61,040 nucleotides of DNA from a virus. Location of the stretch: positions 1 through 61,040 of IMG/VR virus record IMGVR_UViG_3300035138_000079; one strand, written 5' to 3'. The notes under the pieces are model-generated. The model did not search any database, was not told the DNA's origin, and was given only the letters and a program-made list of their open reading frames with translations. Each line of letters opens with the position of its first letter. The first letter of the stretch is position 1. Both the position numbers and the translations under genes were made by a program. Positions 7,579 to 14,837 of the stretch are shown here, in pieces.

Positions 7579-7806
7579 ATGAATAGAGACTCTTATGAAA
7601 AGAAATTAAATAAACCTAATAAAAAAATGATTGTAACTGCGGTTCAGTTACCCAGTAAAGAGATCGAGACCATAATTAATTATAATGGGTTAGAGGAAAA
7701 GGCTGAGTATTTATTAAATGCCTATGATGATAATTTATGTTTGAAGTCTTTTAATAAAATTAAAATTTTAGATTTGATTGTAATCTCTGAGGCTGATATA
7801 ATATAA
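7579..7806 (+). CDS. Unknown protein, 75 aa
   Basis: ATG after AGGAGG, 14 bases behind the methyltransferase and likely cotranscribed. Soluble, Lys/Asn-rich, no motif recognised. The terminator at 7836 closes this unit. Confidence 0.65.
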   Translation: MNRDSYEKKLNKPNKKMIVTAVQLPSKEIETIINYNGLEEKAEYLLNAYDDNLCLKSFNKIKILDLIVISEADII

Positions 7807-7835
7807 GTAATTTACTACATATTATGCCTTTTAAG

Positions 7836-7870
7836 AAGTAAGCTCCTTTTTCAGGGGCTTATTTTATTTT
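7836..7870 (+). terminator. Intrinsic terminator
   Basis: AAGTAAGCTCC / GGGGCTTATTT stem (11 pairs, two G-T), then a T-rich run. Confidence 0.75.
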
Positions 7871-7877
7871 TATGTGT

Positions 7878-7908
7878 ACATGCTTTTTTGGTTTTTTATA
7901 GGTATAAT
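7878..7908 (+). promoter_or_regulatory. Class B promoter (ACA-N22-TATAAT)
   Basis: ACATGCTTTTTT begins at 7878; AGG-TATAAT ends at 7908; 22 bases separate ACA and TATAAT. Directly behind a terminator, ahead of 7927. Confidence 0.75.
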
Positions 7909-7926
7909 TTTAGGAGGTGTTTATAT

Positions 7927-8112
7927 TTGGTTTGGACTTTAATTGGAATGTTTTATAGTTTGTGGGTTCTTTTAATAGCAGGGTCTCATATGATATATGT
8001 TATATATGAGAGAGATTATAGCTGTAGCCGTTGGTTGATTTTAGGTATTTTCTTTATCTGGCTTTATATGTATAGACTGATTATAAAAGTAGTAAAAATT
8101 TATATGTCCTAA
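7927..8112 (+). CDS. Two-helix membrane protein, 61 aa
   Basis: TTG start eight bases after TAGGAGGTG; a longer frame upstream would run into the promoter. Two hydrophobic segments (about 4-25 and 36-54) and a basic C-terminus. Could be a small phage membrane effector; no family known to me. Confidence 0.65.
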   Translation: MVWTLIGMFYSLWVLLIAGSHMIYVIYERDYSCSRWLILGIFFIWLYMYRLIIKVVKIYMS

Positions 8113-8139
8113 ATAGGATAATAGAAAGGAGTGAAAGTT

Positions 8140-8523
8140 TTGCGTAGTACTTGTAGATTTTTAATAAAAAATTCCACTTTAGAAAAATTAAAAAAGGTGG
8201 CTGAGGAGAACCCTTTAAGTGTGGATGAAGTGGTTGACGTTTTTTTAGAATGGGCTACGGATGCTTATGAAAAAAGAAAGACTAAAAAAGTATATAAACC
8301 TTATAAGAGGTTAAGTGCAGTGAGCGACAAGAGCTTTAGTACTTTACGTAAAGTAAGAGTTTGGCGAGGATGGACACAAAGAGAGATTGCTAAAGCTTTA
8401 GGTATGTCTCTTAGTACTTATGCTAAGGTGGAGTCTGGTACTCATAGACTGTCAGATTCTTCATTGAAAGAGTTTTGTAATCTTTTAGATTATGATTATA
8501 CCAGATTGAAGGTTTTATCATGA
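8140..8523 (+). CDS. XRE/Cro-type helix-turn-helix regulator
   Basis: 127 aa. TTG start at 8140 chosen because the in-frame GTG at 8131 overlaps the AAAGGAGTG ribosome site. The C-terminal half has a Cro/CI-type DNA-binding domain: WTQREIAKALGMSLSTYAKVE, about residues 75-95. The N-terminal 45 residues are helical and may be a dimerisation part. It overlaps the next gene by four bases (ATGA), so both are translationally coupled. A phage transcription regulator; candidate ligand for the ACATATGT operator sites, without evidence. Confidence 0.82.
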   Translation: MRSTCRFLIKNSTLEKLKKVAEENPLSVDEVVDVFLEWATDAYEKRKTKKVYKPYKRLSAVSDKSFSTLRKVRVWRGWTQREIAKALGMSLSTYAKVESGTHRLSDSSLKEFCNLLDYDYTRLKVLS

Positions 8524-8906
8524 TTAATTTATTAAAGGAAAAAGATATTGAAAGAGGGCTTACATTATTAGAGTATATTGATTGGTGTAAGCTCTATGAT
8601 AAGAGAAAGATAGTTAATATTGAATCTTCTAAGGATATTAATAAGAAAGATATTTTAGAGTATTCTTCTAAGCTAAATAAAGCTCATAAGATTGCTATGA
8701 ATAATAAAAGTTATACGGATGCAAATCCTAAAATGTTTAAATGCTGGTATTGTGATTATGCTAAGGATTTTAGTAAAGCACATTCAATCTTAAGTGTTAA
8801 GATTGAGTATACCGTAACATGTTTAAAAGAAAAGGTGTGTTTTGGTGTGGCATGGGATGCCCATGTGTCTGCTTTACCTTGTTGGAAAAATGAGATTGAT
8901 TTTTAA
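8520..8906 (+). CDS. Unknown protein, 128 aa, coupled to HTH regulator
   Basis: ATG overlaps the stop of the HTH gene (ATGA). Soluble; Lys-rich first half, then a CWYC pair and further cysteines in the second half. Not recognised. The tight overlap suggests a joint role with the regulator, such as a modulating partner. Confidence 0.65.
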   Translation: MINLLKEKDIERGLTLLEYIDWCKLYDKRKIVNIESSKDINKKDILEYSSKLNKAHKIAMNNKSYTDANPKMFKCWYCDYAKDFSKAHSILSVKIEYTVTCLKEKVCFGVAWDAHVSALPCWKNEIDF

Positions 8907-8940
8907 CTGATTTTACGATACAATAAATTTACGGTACAAT
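8896..8940 (+). promoter_or_regulatory. Two overlapping sigma-A-like promoters
   Basis: TTGATT (8896) - 17 bases - TACAAT (8919), and TTTACG (8912) - 17 bases - TACAAT (8935). The second pair arises from a tandem 16-bp repeat. Upstream of the radical SAM gene, with a terminator hairpin in between. Confidence 0.5.
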
Positions 8941-8943
8941 AAA
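8912..8943 (+). repeat. Tandem 16-bp direct repeat
   Basis: TTTACGATACAATAAA followed immediately by TTTACGGTACAATAAA, one mismatch. Each copy contains a TACAAT -10-like box. Confidence 0.85.
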
Positions 8944-8967
8944 GAAAGTGGTATTCATTAATTTAAT

Positions 8968-9008
8968 AAAAGCCTCTGATATTGCCAATCTATTTATCAG
9001 GGGCTTTT
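8968..9008 (+). terminator. Strong terminator hairpin in the leader of the radical SAM gene
   Basis: 14-pair stem AAAAGCCTCTGATA / TATCAGGGGCTTTT (one G-T), 25 bases upstream of the gene start. It may be an attenuator for transcripts from the repeat promoters. Confidence 0.75.
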
Positions 9009-9032
9009 ACTTTGTAGGAGGTTATATTATTT

Positions 9033-11888
9033 ATGGTGGAAATGACGAAAATACAAATAGAAAATTTTTTAACTTCGATTATGCCTAAAATGGAAATGCC
9101 TGAGGCTTTTTTAGGTTGTGAGTGTAATACTTATGGAGAATGGGGAAAAGGTTTATTTTATAAAGAATGGGATTCTGCTGAGCTTAAATTTTTAATAGCA
9201 AATCCTTGGGGCTATAGAGATTTTGTTGGTAATCAAGGAGGACCTTTATTATATAAATTGATTAATGAGTATAGGAGATCGGATGGTATAAGACCTTTTA
9301 AAGCTGAAAGGTCTTTTATGCCTATTAGTTATAAAGAATTAAGATACTTTGAGGGGATTCCTATGTTTGGTTTGGAGTCTAAGAAGCCTATGGGTGAGTT
9401 TGATGTGGTAGGGTTTTCTTTAGGATTTCCCCCATTTTTAGCTAATGTAGTTAAAGTGTTAAAGATGTCGGGGATTCCTGTAAGATGGAAAGACAGAGAA
9501 GAAATGAAAGAAAATTATCCTTTGATTATTTCAGGAGGTTCTACTTTTGGGAGTCCTGAGATTTGGAGTCCTATAGTAGACTTTATGTTTATTGGAGAGG
9601 CTGAGGATGAAAAAGGGTCTCCTGGTTTAATGGCTGTATTAGAAGATATTAACTCTTTTAAAAAGGAAGCTGAGAGTTTTTATTATACTAAAGAAGGACG
9701 TGAAGAATTATTGCATTTTTTAGCTAAAGAATATGATTTCTTATATATGCCTAAGTTTTTATACCCTAAATATAAAAAGGTGAATAATGAGCTTAAAATA
9801 GAGTGTTTTGAGGCTAAATATGATGATATACCTAAGAAGATTAAAAAAAGATTTGTTAAGGATTTAAATAATGTGCCTTGTGTGGATGCCCCTCCAGTAC
9901 CTTGGATTTTTCCTGAGATGGGTTTAGGTGAGGTTGAATTAGCAAGGGGTTGTAATGCTGGTAACTGTTCCTTTTGTGCTGTAGGGTATCGATATAGGCC
10001 TTATAGGGAAAGGTCTATCCCTTATATGGTCAAAGCTTTAAAGGCTAATATTAAAAACTCTGGTTCTATTTATGCTTTCCCAACGGCTTTTGAGTATACG
10101 GGATATACTCAAAAGAATTTATTAACTAAGACTATTCTAGAGAAAGTGTCTGACACCTTTGATTCTCAGTCTCAGAGGATTGATAGTATGGCTGAGGACG
10201 CTAATTTTTCTTTAATATCTGGTGAGGGTGGCATGAATCAGTTGGCTGTTGGAGTAGAAGGAAGCTCAGAAAGATTAAGGACTTTTGTCAATAAAGGTGC
10301 CACTGAGGAAGTTATTTTAAAAGCTTGTGAAAATACAATTAGGGGCGGTTATAAAAAGTTAAAATTATATATGATTGCTAACTTGCCTTTTGAGTCCGAT
10401 AAAGATATAGAAGATTTTTTAGAGTTGTGTAAAAAAATTATGGATTTAAAGACTTCTATGGGGTCTTCTATAGGTGTGAGGGTTTCTTTTACACCTTTAT
10501 TAATTGAATCCTGGACTCCTTTCCAATGGCATAGGGCTACTGTAGGAGAAAAGCGATTAGCTGGTATCTTTCAAAAAATAAGAGACTTAGGTATAGAATT
10601 TACTTTAGGGAAAAAAACAAAAGAGAATTATTTGTGGAGTACTCAAGTAGCTCATTTATGTGATAGGCTTGGGGGTTATGCTCTGGTGGATTCTTATGAT
10701 GAATTGGACGCAGCTTATATAGGAGCTGTGGATAGTAGAATGAAAGAAACTTTAGAAAAAAACCTGCAGAAATATGGAGTGTCTTATGAGTATTATTTTA
10801 AAGAAAAACCTTGGGATTATATTTTTGGTTGGGATCATATTGATATAGGAGTAACTAAAGATTATATTTATGGGTTGTATAAAAAGTCTTGTGATTTTAT
10901 GCTTAATACAGAGTTAGGAGAAGATCATAGAGGACCTAATAAAAATGGTTTTCTTGTTAAAAAGTGTCTACATGGTTGTAGTACTTGTGGGGCTTGTAGT
11001 CCTGTAGAAGCAAAAAAGGTCCAGGATTCTTATAAGGCTAGAGAGAAAGATATTAGTTTTAAAGATTTATCATCTTTAAAGCGTAAGGATGAATCAACTA
11101 TAAGAGAAAAAGTAAGATTAAAAGTTTGCATACATAAAAAATATAAGTGTGTAGAAAATGTTTACTGGAAATGTTTAATTAGGCGAGCCGCTTGGAAGGC
11201 TGATATACCTATTACTAAAAGAAGTATTAGGTTTGTGTCTGATAATATTAAATTTAAGAATTGGTTATATGGTATTGATTATATAGAATTTGGTTTGCTA
11301 GAAAAGTATATTAAAAATGAGAAAGATTTAAGAGTCTTAATAAGTGAGATGAATAAAGAATTAACTCATTTTGGTATTGAGCTTTTAGATGGTATTAAAG
11401 TACCCTCTTCTATGGAAAGTTTAAAGAAACAAAAAGGATACTCTTTATATCAAATAGATACGGATAAAACAGAAATGTCTGTTATTAATGCCCTTAATTA
11501 TTGGCATAAAGCTGAAAAGGTTACTATGAAAATTAGAGAGATGATTTATAGGGCTGGTCTTAATGTTATTGAATGTAATGCTAAGGATTTTGTTAGTGAT
11601 ATATGGGCTGTGAGAGAGGGATTAGAGGTAAAACTTAAACTATTTGTTAAAGGTAAGGCCTCTCCTTTTGAGGTATATAATGCTTTATTTAATAAGGTTT
11701 TTGGTGAGGCTTATAAGCATAATATTTTAAGAGTCGATAGTTTTGTTTCTTTTAAGGATATACAGGCTGATTTTTTTAGACCTTCTTGTGTGGAGTGTGG
11801 GAAAACTATTCCTGTAAACTTTTTAGATAAATCTTTAAGTATTGATTTTTGTCCTAGATGTGCTGATAAGGGGAAGTTAATAAAATAA
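9033..11888 (+). CDS. Large B12-binding-type radical SAM protein fused to a DUF2344-like domain
   Basis: 951 aa. Residues about 95-195 look like the cobalamin-binding-type N-terminal domain of the TIGR03960 family (FDVVGFSLGFPPFLANV, PLIISGG, DFMFIGEAED). The radical SAM core starts near 295 with ELARGCNAGNCSFC; Cys307, Cys312 and Cys315 should hold the [4Fe-4S] cluster, in an unusual Cx4Cx2C spacing. A second cysteine group at 645-655 (CLHGCSTCGAC) may bind another cluster. Residues about 690-900 resemble the DUF2344 partner protein that is often a separate neighbouring gene in Clostridia. The end carries a zinc ribbon (CVECG and CPRC). In bacteria this pair lies near RNase E/G and ribosomal protein genes, role not established. 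In a phage it could modify RNA, protein or DNA; inference only. Confidence 0.85.
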   Translation: MVEMTKIQIENFLTSIMPKMEMPEAFLGCECNTYGEWGKGLFYKEWDSAELKFLIANPWGYRDFVGNQGGPLLYKLINEYRRSDGIRPFKAERSFMPISYKELRYFEGIPMFGLESKKPMGEFDVVGFSLGFPPFLANVVKVLKMSGIPVRWKDREEMKENYPLIISGGSTFGSPEIWSPIVDFMFIGEAEDEKGSPGLMAVLEDINSFKKEAESFYYTKEGREELLHFLAKEYDFLYMPKFLYPKYKKVNNELKIECFEAKYDDIPKKIKKRFVKDLNNVPCVDAPPVPWIFPEMGLGEVELARGCNAGNCSFCAVGYRYRPYRERSIPYMVKALKANIKNSGSIYAFPTAFEYTGYTQKNLLTKTILEKVSDTFDSQSQRIDSMAEDANFSLISGEGGMNQLAVGVEGSSERLRTFVNKGATEEVILKACENTIRGGYKKLKLYMIANLPFESDKDIEDFLELCKKIMDLKTSMGSSIGVRVSFTPLLIESWTPFQWHRATVGEKRLAGIFQKIRDLGIEFTLGKKTKENYLWSTQVAHLCDRLGGYALVDSYDELDAAYIGAVDSRMKETLEKNLQKYGVSYEYYFKEKPWDYIFGWDHIDIGVTKDYIYGLYKKSCDFMLNTELGEDHRGPNKNGFLVKKCLHGCSTCGACSPVEAKKVQDSYKAREKDISFKDLSSLKRKDESTIREKVRLKVCIHKKYKCVENVYWKCLIRRAAWKADIPITKRSIRFVSDNIKFKNWLYGIDYIEFGLLEKYIKNEKDLRVLISEMNKELTHFGIELLDGIKVPSSMESLKKQKGYSLYQIDTDKTEMSVINALNYWHKAEKVTMKIREMIYRAGLNVIECNAKDFVSDIWAVREGLEVKLKLFVKGKASPFEVYNALFNKVFGEAYKHNILRVDSFVSFKDIQADFFRPSCVECGKTIPVNFLDKSLSIDFCPRCADKGKLIK

Positions 11889-11912
11889 AAGGAGCTTTTT
11901 GCTTCTTTTTTT
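11888..11912 (+). terminator. Intrinsic terminator
   Basis: AAAGGAGC / GCTTCTTT stem with a T5 loop and a T run, immediately after the radical SAM stop. Confidence 0.7.
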
Positions 11913-11919
11913 GTTTGTA

Positions 11920-11950
11920 ACATTAAATTTTACTATTTTATAGGTATAAT
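11920..11950 (+). promoter_or_regulatory. Class B promoter (ACA-N22-TATAAT) for the DnaX operon
   Basis: AACATTAAATTTTACT followed by AGG-TATAATA; ACA 11920-11922, TATAAT 11945-11950. First gene follows at 11976. Confidence 0.75.
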
Positions 11951-11975
11951 ACTTTTGATGGGAGGTAGTTTATAT

Positions 11976-12278
11976 ATGGATAATGGAATGTATATGTGTA
12001 ACTATTGTAAAAAAGATTTTAAAGCTGATAGGTTTGAAGAGAAAAAAATTAATGGTGGTTTGACAGAGCGTTTTATACAGTGTGACCATTGTAAAAAACT
12101 TTATCATGTGTCATTTGAGAATGAGGCATCTTTGAAATTAGATAAGGAGATGCAGGCTAATATGGCCAAAGCCTTTAAATTTAAAAGAGGCACTACAGAT
12201 TTTAAAAAATATTATATGTTAGCTATGGAAAATAAGGAAGCTAGGAAAGAAATTTTAAGTAAATTAAATAGGAGATGA
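11976..12278 (+). CDS. Zinc-finger protein, 100 aa
   Basis: ATG start ten bases after GGGAGG; earlier in-frame TTG and ATG codons precede the ribosome site. Two CxxC knuckles (CNYCKK and CDHCKK) about 28 residues apart form one zinc ribbon, followed by a basic helical tail. First gene of the operon that encodes the clamp-loader gamma subunit. Confidence 0.75.
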   Translation: MDNGMYMCNYCKKDFKADRFEEKKINGGLTERFIQCDHCKKLYHVSFENEASLKLDKEMQANMAKAFKFKRGTTDFKKYYMLAMENKEARKEILSKLNRR

Positions 12279-12282
12279 GGAT

Positions 12283-12630
12283 ATGAAATATTTTAAGTAT
12301 AACGATAGTATAGAAAAGGTGCAGTGGTCTGAGGAAGGATTAAAAGTAATAAATGATATGATTGAGGAAATGACTCAATTGGGAATAGCTTTACATGATA
12401 AGTTTGTTGATGAGTTCCAGTTTTTTGGTGTACTTAAATTTGAAATTGACGAGTTATTTAGAGAACAGGGATTTTTTATTGAGGGTTTTGATGAGTTGAG
12501 CGAAGCCATTGCTAATCATGATCCTGATCGATTAAAGGAGACTCTTAAAAAAATGTTTGCTGTTAGTGATAATTTTTATATGGAAGCTTTTCAAGTGTTT
12601 GGGGTGTTAAAAAAGATGATGGATAAGTAA
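12283..12630 (+). CDS. Unknown acidic helical protein, 115 aa
   Basis: ATG start four bases after the previous stop. Mainly helical and acidic. It contains a short internal duplication: FQFFGVLK in the middle and FQVFGVLKK at the end. No family recognised. Same operon as dnaX. Confidence 0.7.
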   Translation: MKYFKYNDSIEKVQWSEEGLKVINDMIEEMTQLGIALHDKFVDEFQFFGVLKFEIDELFREQGFFIEGFDELSEAIANHDPDRLKETLKKMFAVSDNFYMEAFQVFGVLKKMMDK

Positions 12631-12640
12631 GGAGGTTATT

Positions 12641-12859
12641 ATGGAAGAGGTTGTATTATGTAATTATTTAGACTCACATTGTAATAAAACAGGTTTATTT
12701 CATAAGGAACCTGTTGAAATGACAACTAATTATAATGTGCAAGTCTCTAAATGGTCCATGCATTTAGTTTATTTATGTCCTATATGTGGTGGTACTAAAA
12801 ATAGGTTGTTATCTTCTGAGGATTTATTATGGGTAGGAGAAAAAGTTAAGGGGGTTTAG
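12641..12859 (+). CDS. Zinc-ribbon-like protein, 72 aa
   Basis: ATG after AAGGAGG. Cysteines in CNYLDSHC near the N-terminus and CPICGG near residue 50 could form one zinc site. Lies one base upstream of the dnaX start, so probably translationally coupled with it. Function unknown. Confidence 0.68.
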   Translation: MEEVVLCNYLDSHCNKTGLFHKEPVEMTTNYNVQVSKWSMHLVYLCPICGGTKNRLLSSEDLLWVGEKVKGV

Positions 12860-12860
12860 T

Positions 12861-13991
12861 ATGGAAAAGTTGGCATTAAAATATAGGCCTTTAAATTTAT
12901 CTGATATGGTTGGTCAAGAACATATTATTAAGATTTTGGAAGCTATTTTAGATAAACATTTTAAGGGGGCTGCTTTACCTGCAGGTTTATTGTTCTGTGG
13001 GTCTCGAGGAATAGGAAAGACTACTAGTGCAAGAATAATAGCAAGGGTTTTAAATTGCTCTGATCGAAAAGGTGTTAAAAGTTGTGGGAAATGTCCTTCT
13101 TGTTTAGCTATTTCTAAGGCTAATGATACCTCAGTTTTGGAAATAGATGCCGCTTCTAATGGTTTAGTGGATGATATCAGAAAGTTAAAAGATGTGGCTA
13201 TGACTTCTCATAATGGAGAGTATAGAGTTATAGTAATAGATGAAGTGCATGGGTGTTCTATTCAGGGATTCCAGGCATTATTAAAGATATTAGAAGAACC
13301 GCCAAGCAATACTATATTTATTATGGCTACTACTGAGAGCCATAAAGTACCTGAGACTATTAAATCAAGATTATTAGTTTTTGAATATAAGAGGATTTCT
13401 GTTAAGGATATTATGGATAGGCTCTTTTTTATTGCGGAAGCTGAGAATATTAAGTTAGATAAGGATGCTGCTCAGGCTATAGCCAATTATGTTAAGGGCG
13501 GTATGCGTGACGCTGTTATGTGTCTAGATCAACTGCAATATATTTCTAATCATATAACATCTCAGGTGTTTAAAGATTTCTTTGGAATCATAGATAAATC
13601 TTTTTATTTTGAACTTATTAATTGTTTAATTAATAATAATTTGGCAGAGGGTACGGTTTTATTGGAGGAGGTGTTTGATCGGGCTAATTCTGTTGTGATA
13701 ATTGTAGATTCTTTTATGGAGACTTTAAAAAATATTTTATTAGCTAAGAATAATGTTAAAGGTTATGAGAATTATATGGAGTTGGCAGAGAAATTAACTC
13801 CTAAAATTATCTTTAATATGTTAAATGTATTGTGGGAGTATAAAGGAAAAGTAAAAGTGTCTGGGGATAAAGTATCTTTAGGTATTGTTTATTTGAGATT
13901 AAGTTATGTGCTTAATCCAATGGTAGGAGAAGTAGAAAAGCCAGCCCATTTCACAAGTAAAGAAGCTGTAGCAAGCTTTTTTAATAGTTAG
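12861..13991 (+). CDS. dnaX: DNA polymerase III gamma-like clamp-loader ATPase
   Basis: 376 aa. Walker A GSRGIGKT at 47-54, four zinc cysteines (66, 75, 78, 81) inserted as in bacterial DnaX, and Walker B VIVIDEVH at 123-130. The arginine-finger motif SRC appears as SRL (169-171): Arg is kept, Cys is lost. The length is that of the short gamma form (domains I to III), with no tau extension, so it can form the loader ring but lacks the usual tau contacts to helicase and polymerase. Delta-prime and delta homologues lie at 53106 and 53902, 40 kb away. The ATPase would open a sliding clamp and load it on primed DNA; no clamp gene is seen in the window. Confidence 0.93.
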   Translation: MEKLALKYRPLNLSDMVGQEHIIKILEAILDKHFKGAALPAGLLFCGSRGIGKTTSARIIARVLNCSDRKGVKSCGKCPSCLAISKANDTSVLEIDAASNGLVDDIRKLKDVAMTSHNGEYRVIVIDEVHGCSIQGFQALLKILEEPPSNTIFIMATTESHKVPETIKSRLLVFEYKRISVKDIMDRLFFIAEAENIKLDKDAAQAIANYVKGGMRDAVMCLDQLQYISNHITSQVFKDFFGIIDKSFYFELINCLINNNLAEGTVLLEEVFDRANSVVIIVDSFMETLKNILLAKNNVKGYENYMELAEKLTPKIIFNMLNVLWEYKGKVKVSGDKVSLGIVYLRLSYVLNPMVGEVEKPAHFTSKEAVASFFNS

Positions 13992-14002
13992 GAGGAGTTA
14001 TT

Positions 14003-14341
14003 TTGAAAATTAATAAGGCCGTAGAAGAAAGGGAAGCTGAGATAGAAAAGATTGATGATTTGTATAAGTTGTTACTTGATTTTAAGTTTAGTGAGAAAGA
14101 CATGGCTATTATTTTATGGAAAACTAAAAGAAAAGTCTGTAAAAAATATCAGGCTATAAAATCTGTTGCTTTGTTGGAAAGAGTTAAGCCTAAAAATGAG
14201 AGTATTTATGGTAATGTTTATGGGCCTGATGTTAAATGGTTAGTTAAAAAAGGTTTGTCTTATAAAAAGATTATTGTTATGAGCATTACTTCTGGTGCTG
14301 AGTATGATCCTTTGTCTGAAAGGTTTAAACTTAAGCCTTGA
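14003..14341 (+). CDS. Unknown protein, 112 aa
   Basis: TTG start after TAGGAGGAG, 11 bases behind dnaX. Basic and helical in the first half, with a possible small DNA-binding helix pair; no family recognised. Its stop codon lies inside the -35 box of the class A promoter at 14338. Last gene of the dnaX operon. Confidence 0.68.
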   Translation: MKINKAVEEREAEIEKIDDLYKLLLDFKFSEKDMAIILWKTKRKVCKKYQAIKSVALLERVKPKNESIYGNVYGPDVKWLVKKGLSYKKIIVMSITSGAEYDPLSERFKLKP

Positions 14342-14366
14342 CATATGTATCATTTAGGGATATAAT
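14338..14366 (+). promoter_or_regulatory. Class A promoter without the leader motif
   Basis: TTGACA 14338-14343 in TTGACATATGT, spacer 17, TATAAT 14361-14366. What follows is a 140-base stretch without a gene. Confidence 0.8.
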
Positions 14367-14371
14367 TAGGC

Positions 14372-14500
14372 ACAGATTCAAAATAAAGTACTTAAGTGAT
14401 GAGGTGAAGAGTCATTGGAAAAGTGATTCTCCTTTAAATTAATTTATCTTATAGGGGCCAATATCCTCATCTATTGGCTCCATTATTATGCCTTTAGGAG
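14372..14500 (+). ncRNA. Candidate structured small RNA or leader
   Basis: Stretch between a class A promoter and the gene at 14507 with no usable reading frame. First hairpin AGAGTCA / TGATTCT (14408-14430), next to a CTCCTTT segment (14429-14435) that could pair with ribosome sites. Second hairpin GGGGCCAATA / TATTGGCTCC (14454-14481). It may act as an RNA on its own or as a leader for 14507. Confidence 0.4.
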
Positions 14501-14506
14501 GTTATT

Positions 14507-14713
14507 ATGAAAGTATTAAGTATTATACTAAGTGTTGTTTTAGGTCTTATACTTATAATATTTTTAAGAGATGTGTATAAAACAATACATCATAACGGTA
14601 ATCCATTTATACCTGTATTAATATGTTTATCCATTATATTAATTAGTATAAGTGGTTTTATTTTGCGTAAAAAATATCAAAGAGTGTCGGAAGTTATTCA
14701 GATAAAGAAATAA
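14507..14713 (+). CDS. Two-helix membrane protein, 68 aa
   Basis: ATG after TAGGAGG. Hydrophobic segments about 3-20 and 35-52, connected by a polar loop, and a basic tail. Opens the envelope-related region; followed by a terminator, so it is its own unit. Function unknown. Confidence 0.68.
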   Translation: MKVLSIILSVVLGLILIIFLRDVYKTIHHNGNPFIPVLICLSIILISISGFILRKKYQRVSEVIQIKK

Positions 14714-14721
14714 GGAGAGTG

Positions 14722-14754
14722 ACAGGGTGTATTTTTATATCCTGTTATTTTTAT
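14722..14754 (+). terminator. Intrinsic terminator
   Basis: ACAGGGTGTA / TATATCCTGT stem (two G-T pairs), TTTT loop, T-rich tail. Confidence 0.75.
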
Positions 14755-14776
14755 TTGAGGAAAATTTAAAATGATA

Positions 14777-14807
14777 ACTTAATATTTCATTATTTTTTAG
14801 GTATAAG
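14777..14807 (+). promoter_or_regulatory. Class B promoter variant (ACT-N22-TATAAG)
   Basis: ACT 14777-14779, TTTTTTAGG before TATAAG 14802-14807; spacing 22 is kept. Precedes the glycosyltransferase operon. Confidence 0.6.
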
Positions 14808-14837
14808 TATTAAATCTTATTTATGGAGGTAAAGGGA

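Noticed and set aside
7888-7926. Longer N-terminus for the membrane protein at 7927
   Set aside because: It would start inside the class B promoter and lacks a ribosome site; TAGGAGGTG clearly serves the TTG at 7927.
8944-9032. Cobalamin riboswitch before the B12-type radical SAM gene
   Set aside because: The leader is under 100 bases and holds only a simple hairpin; none of the conserved B12-box elements is visible.
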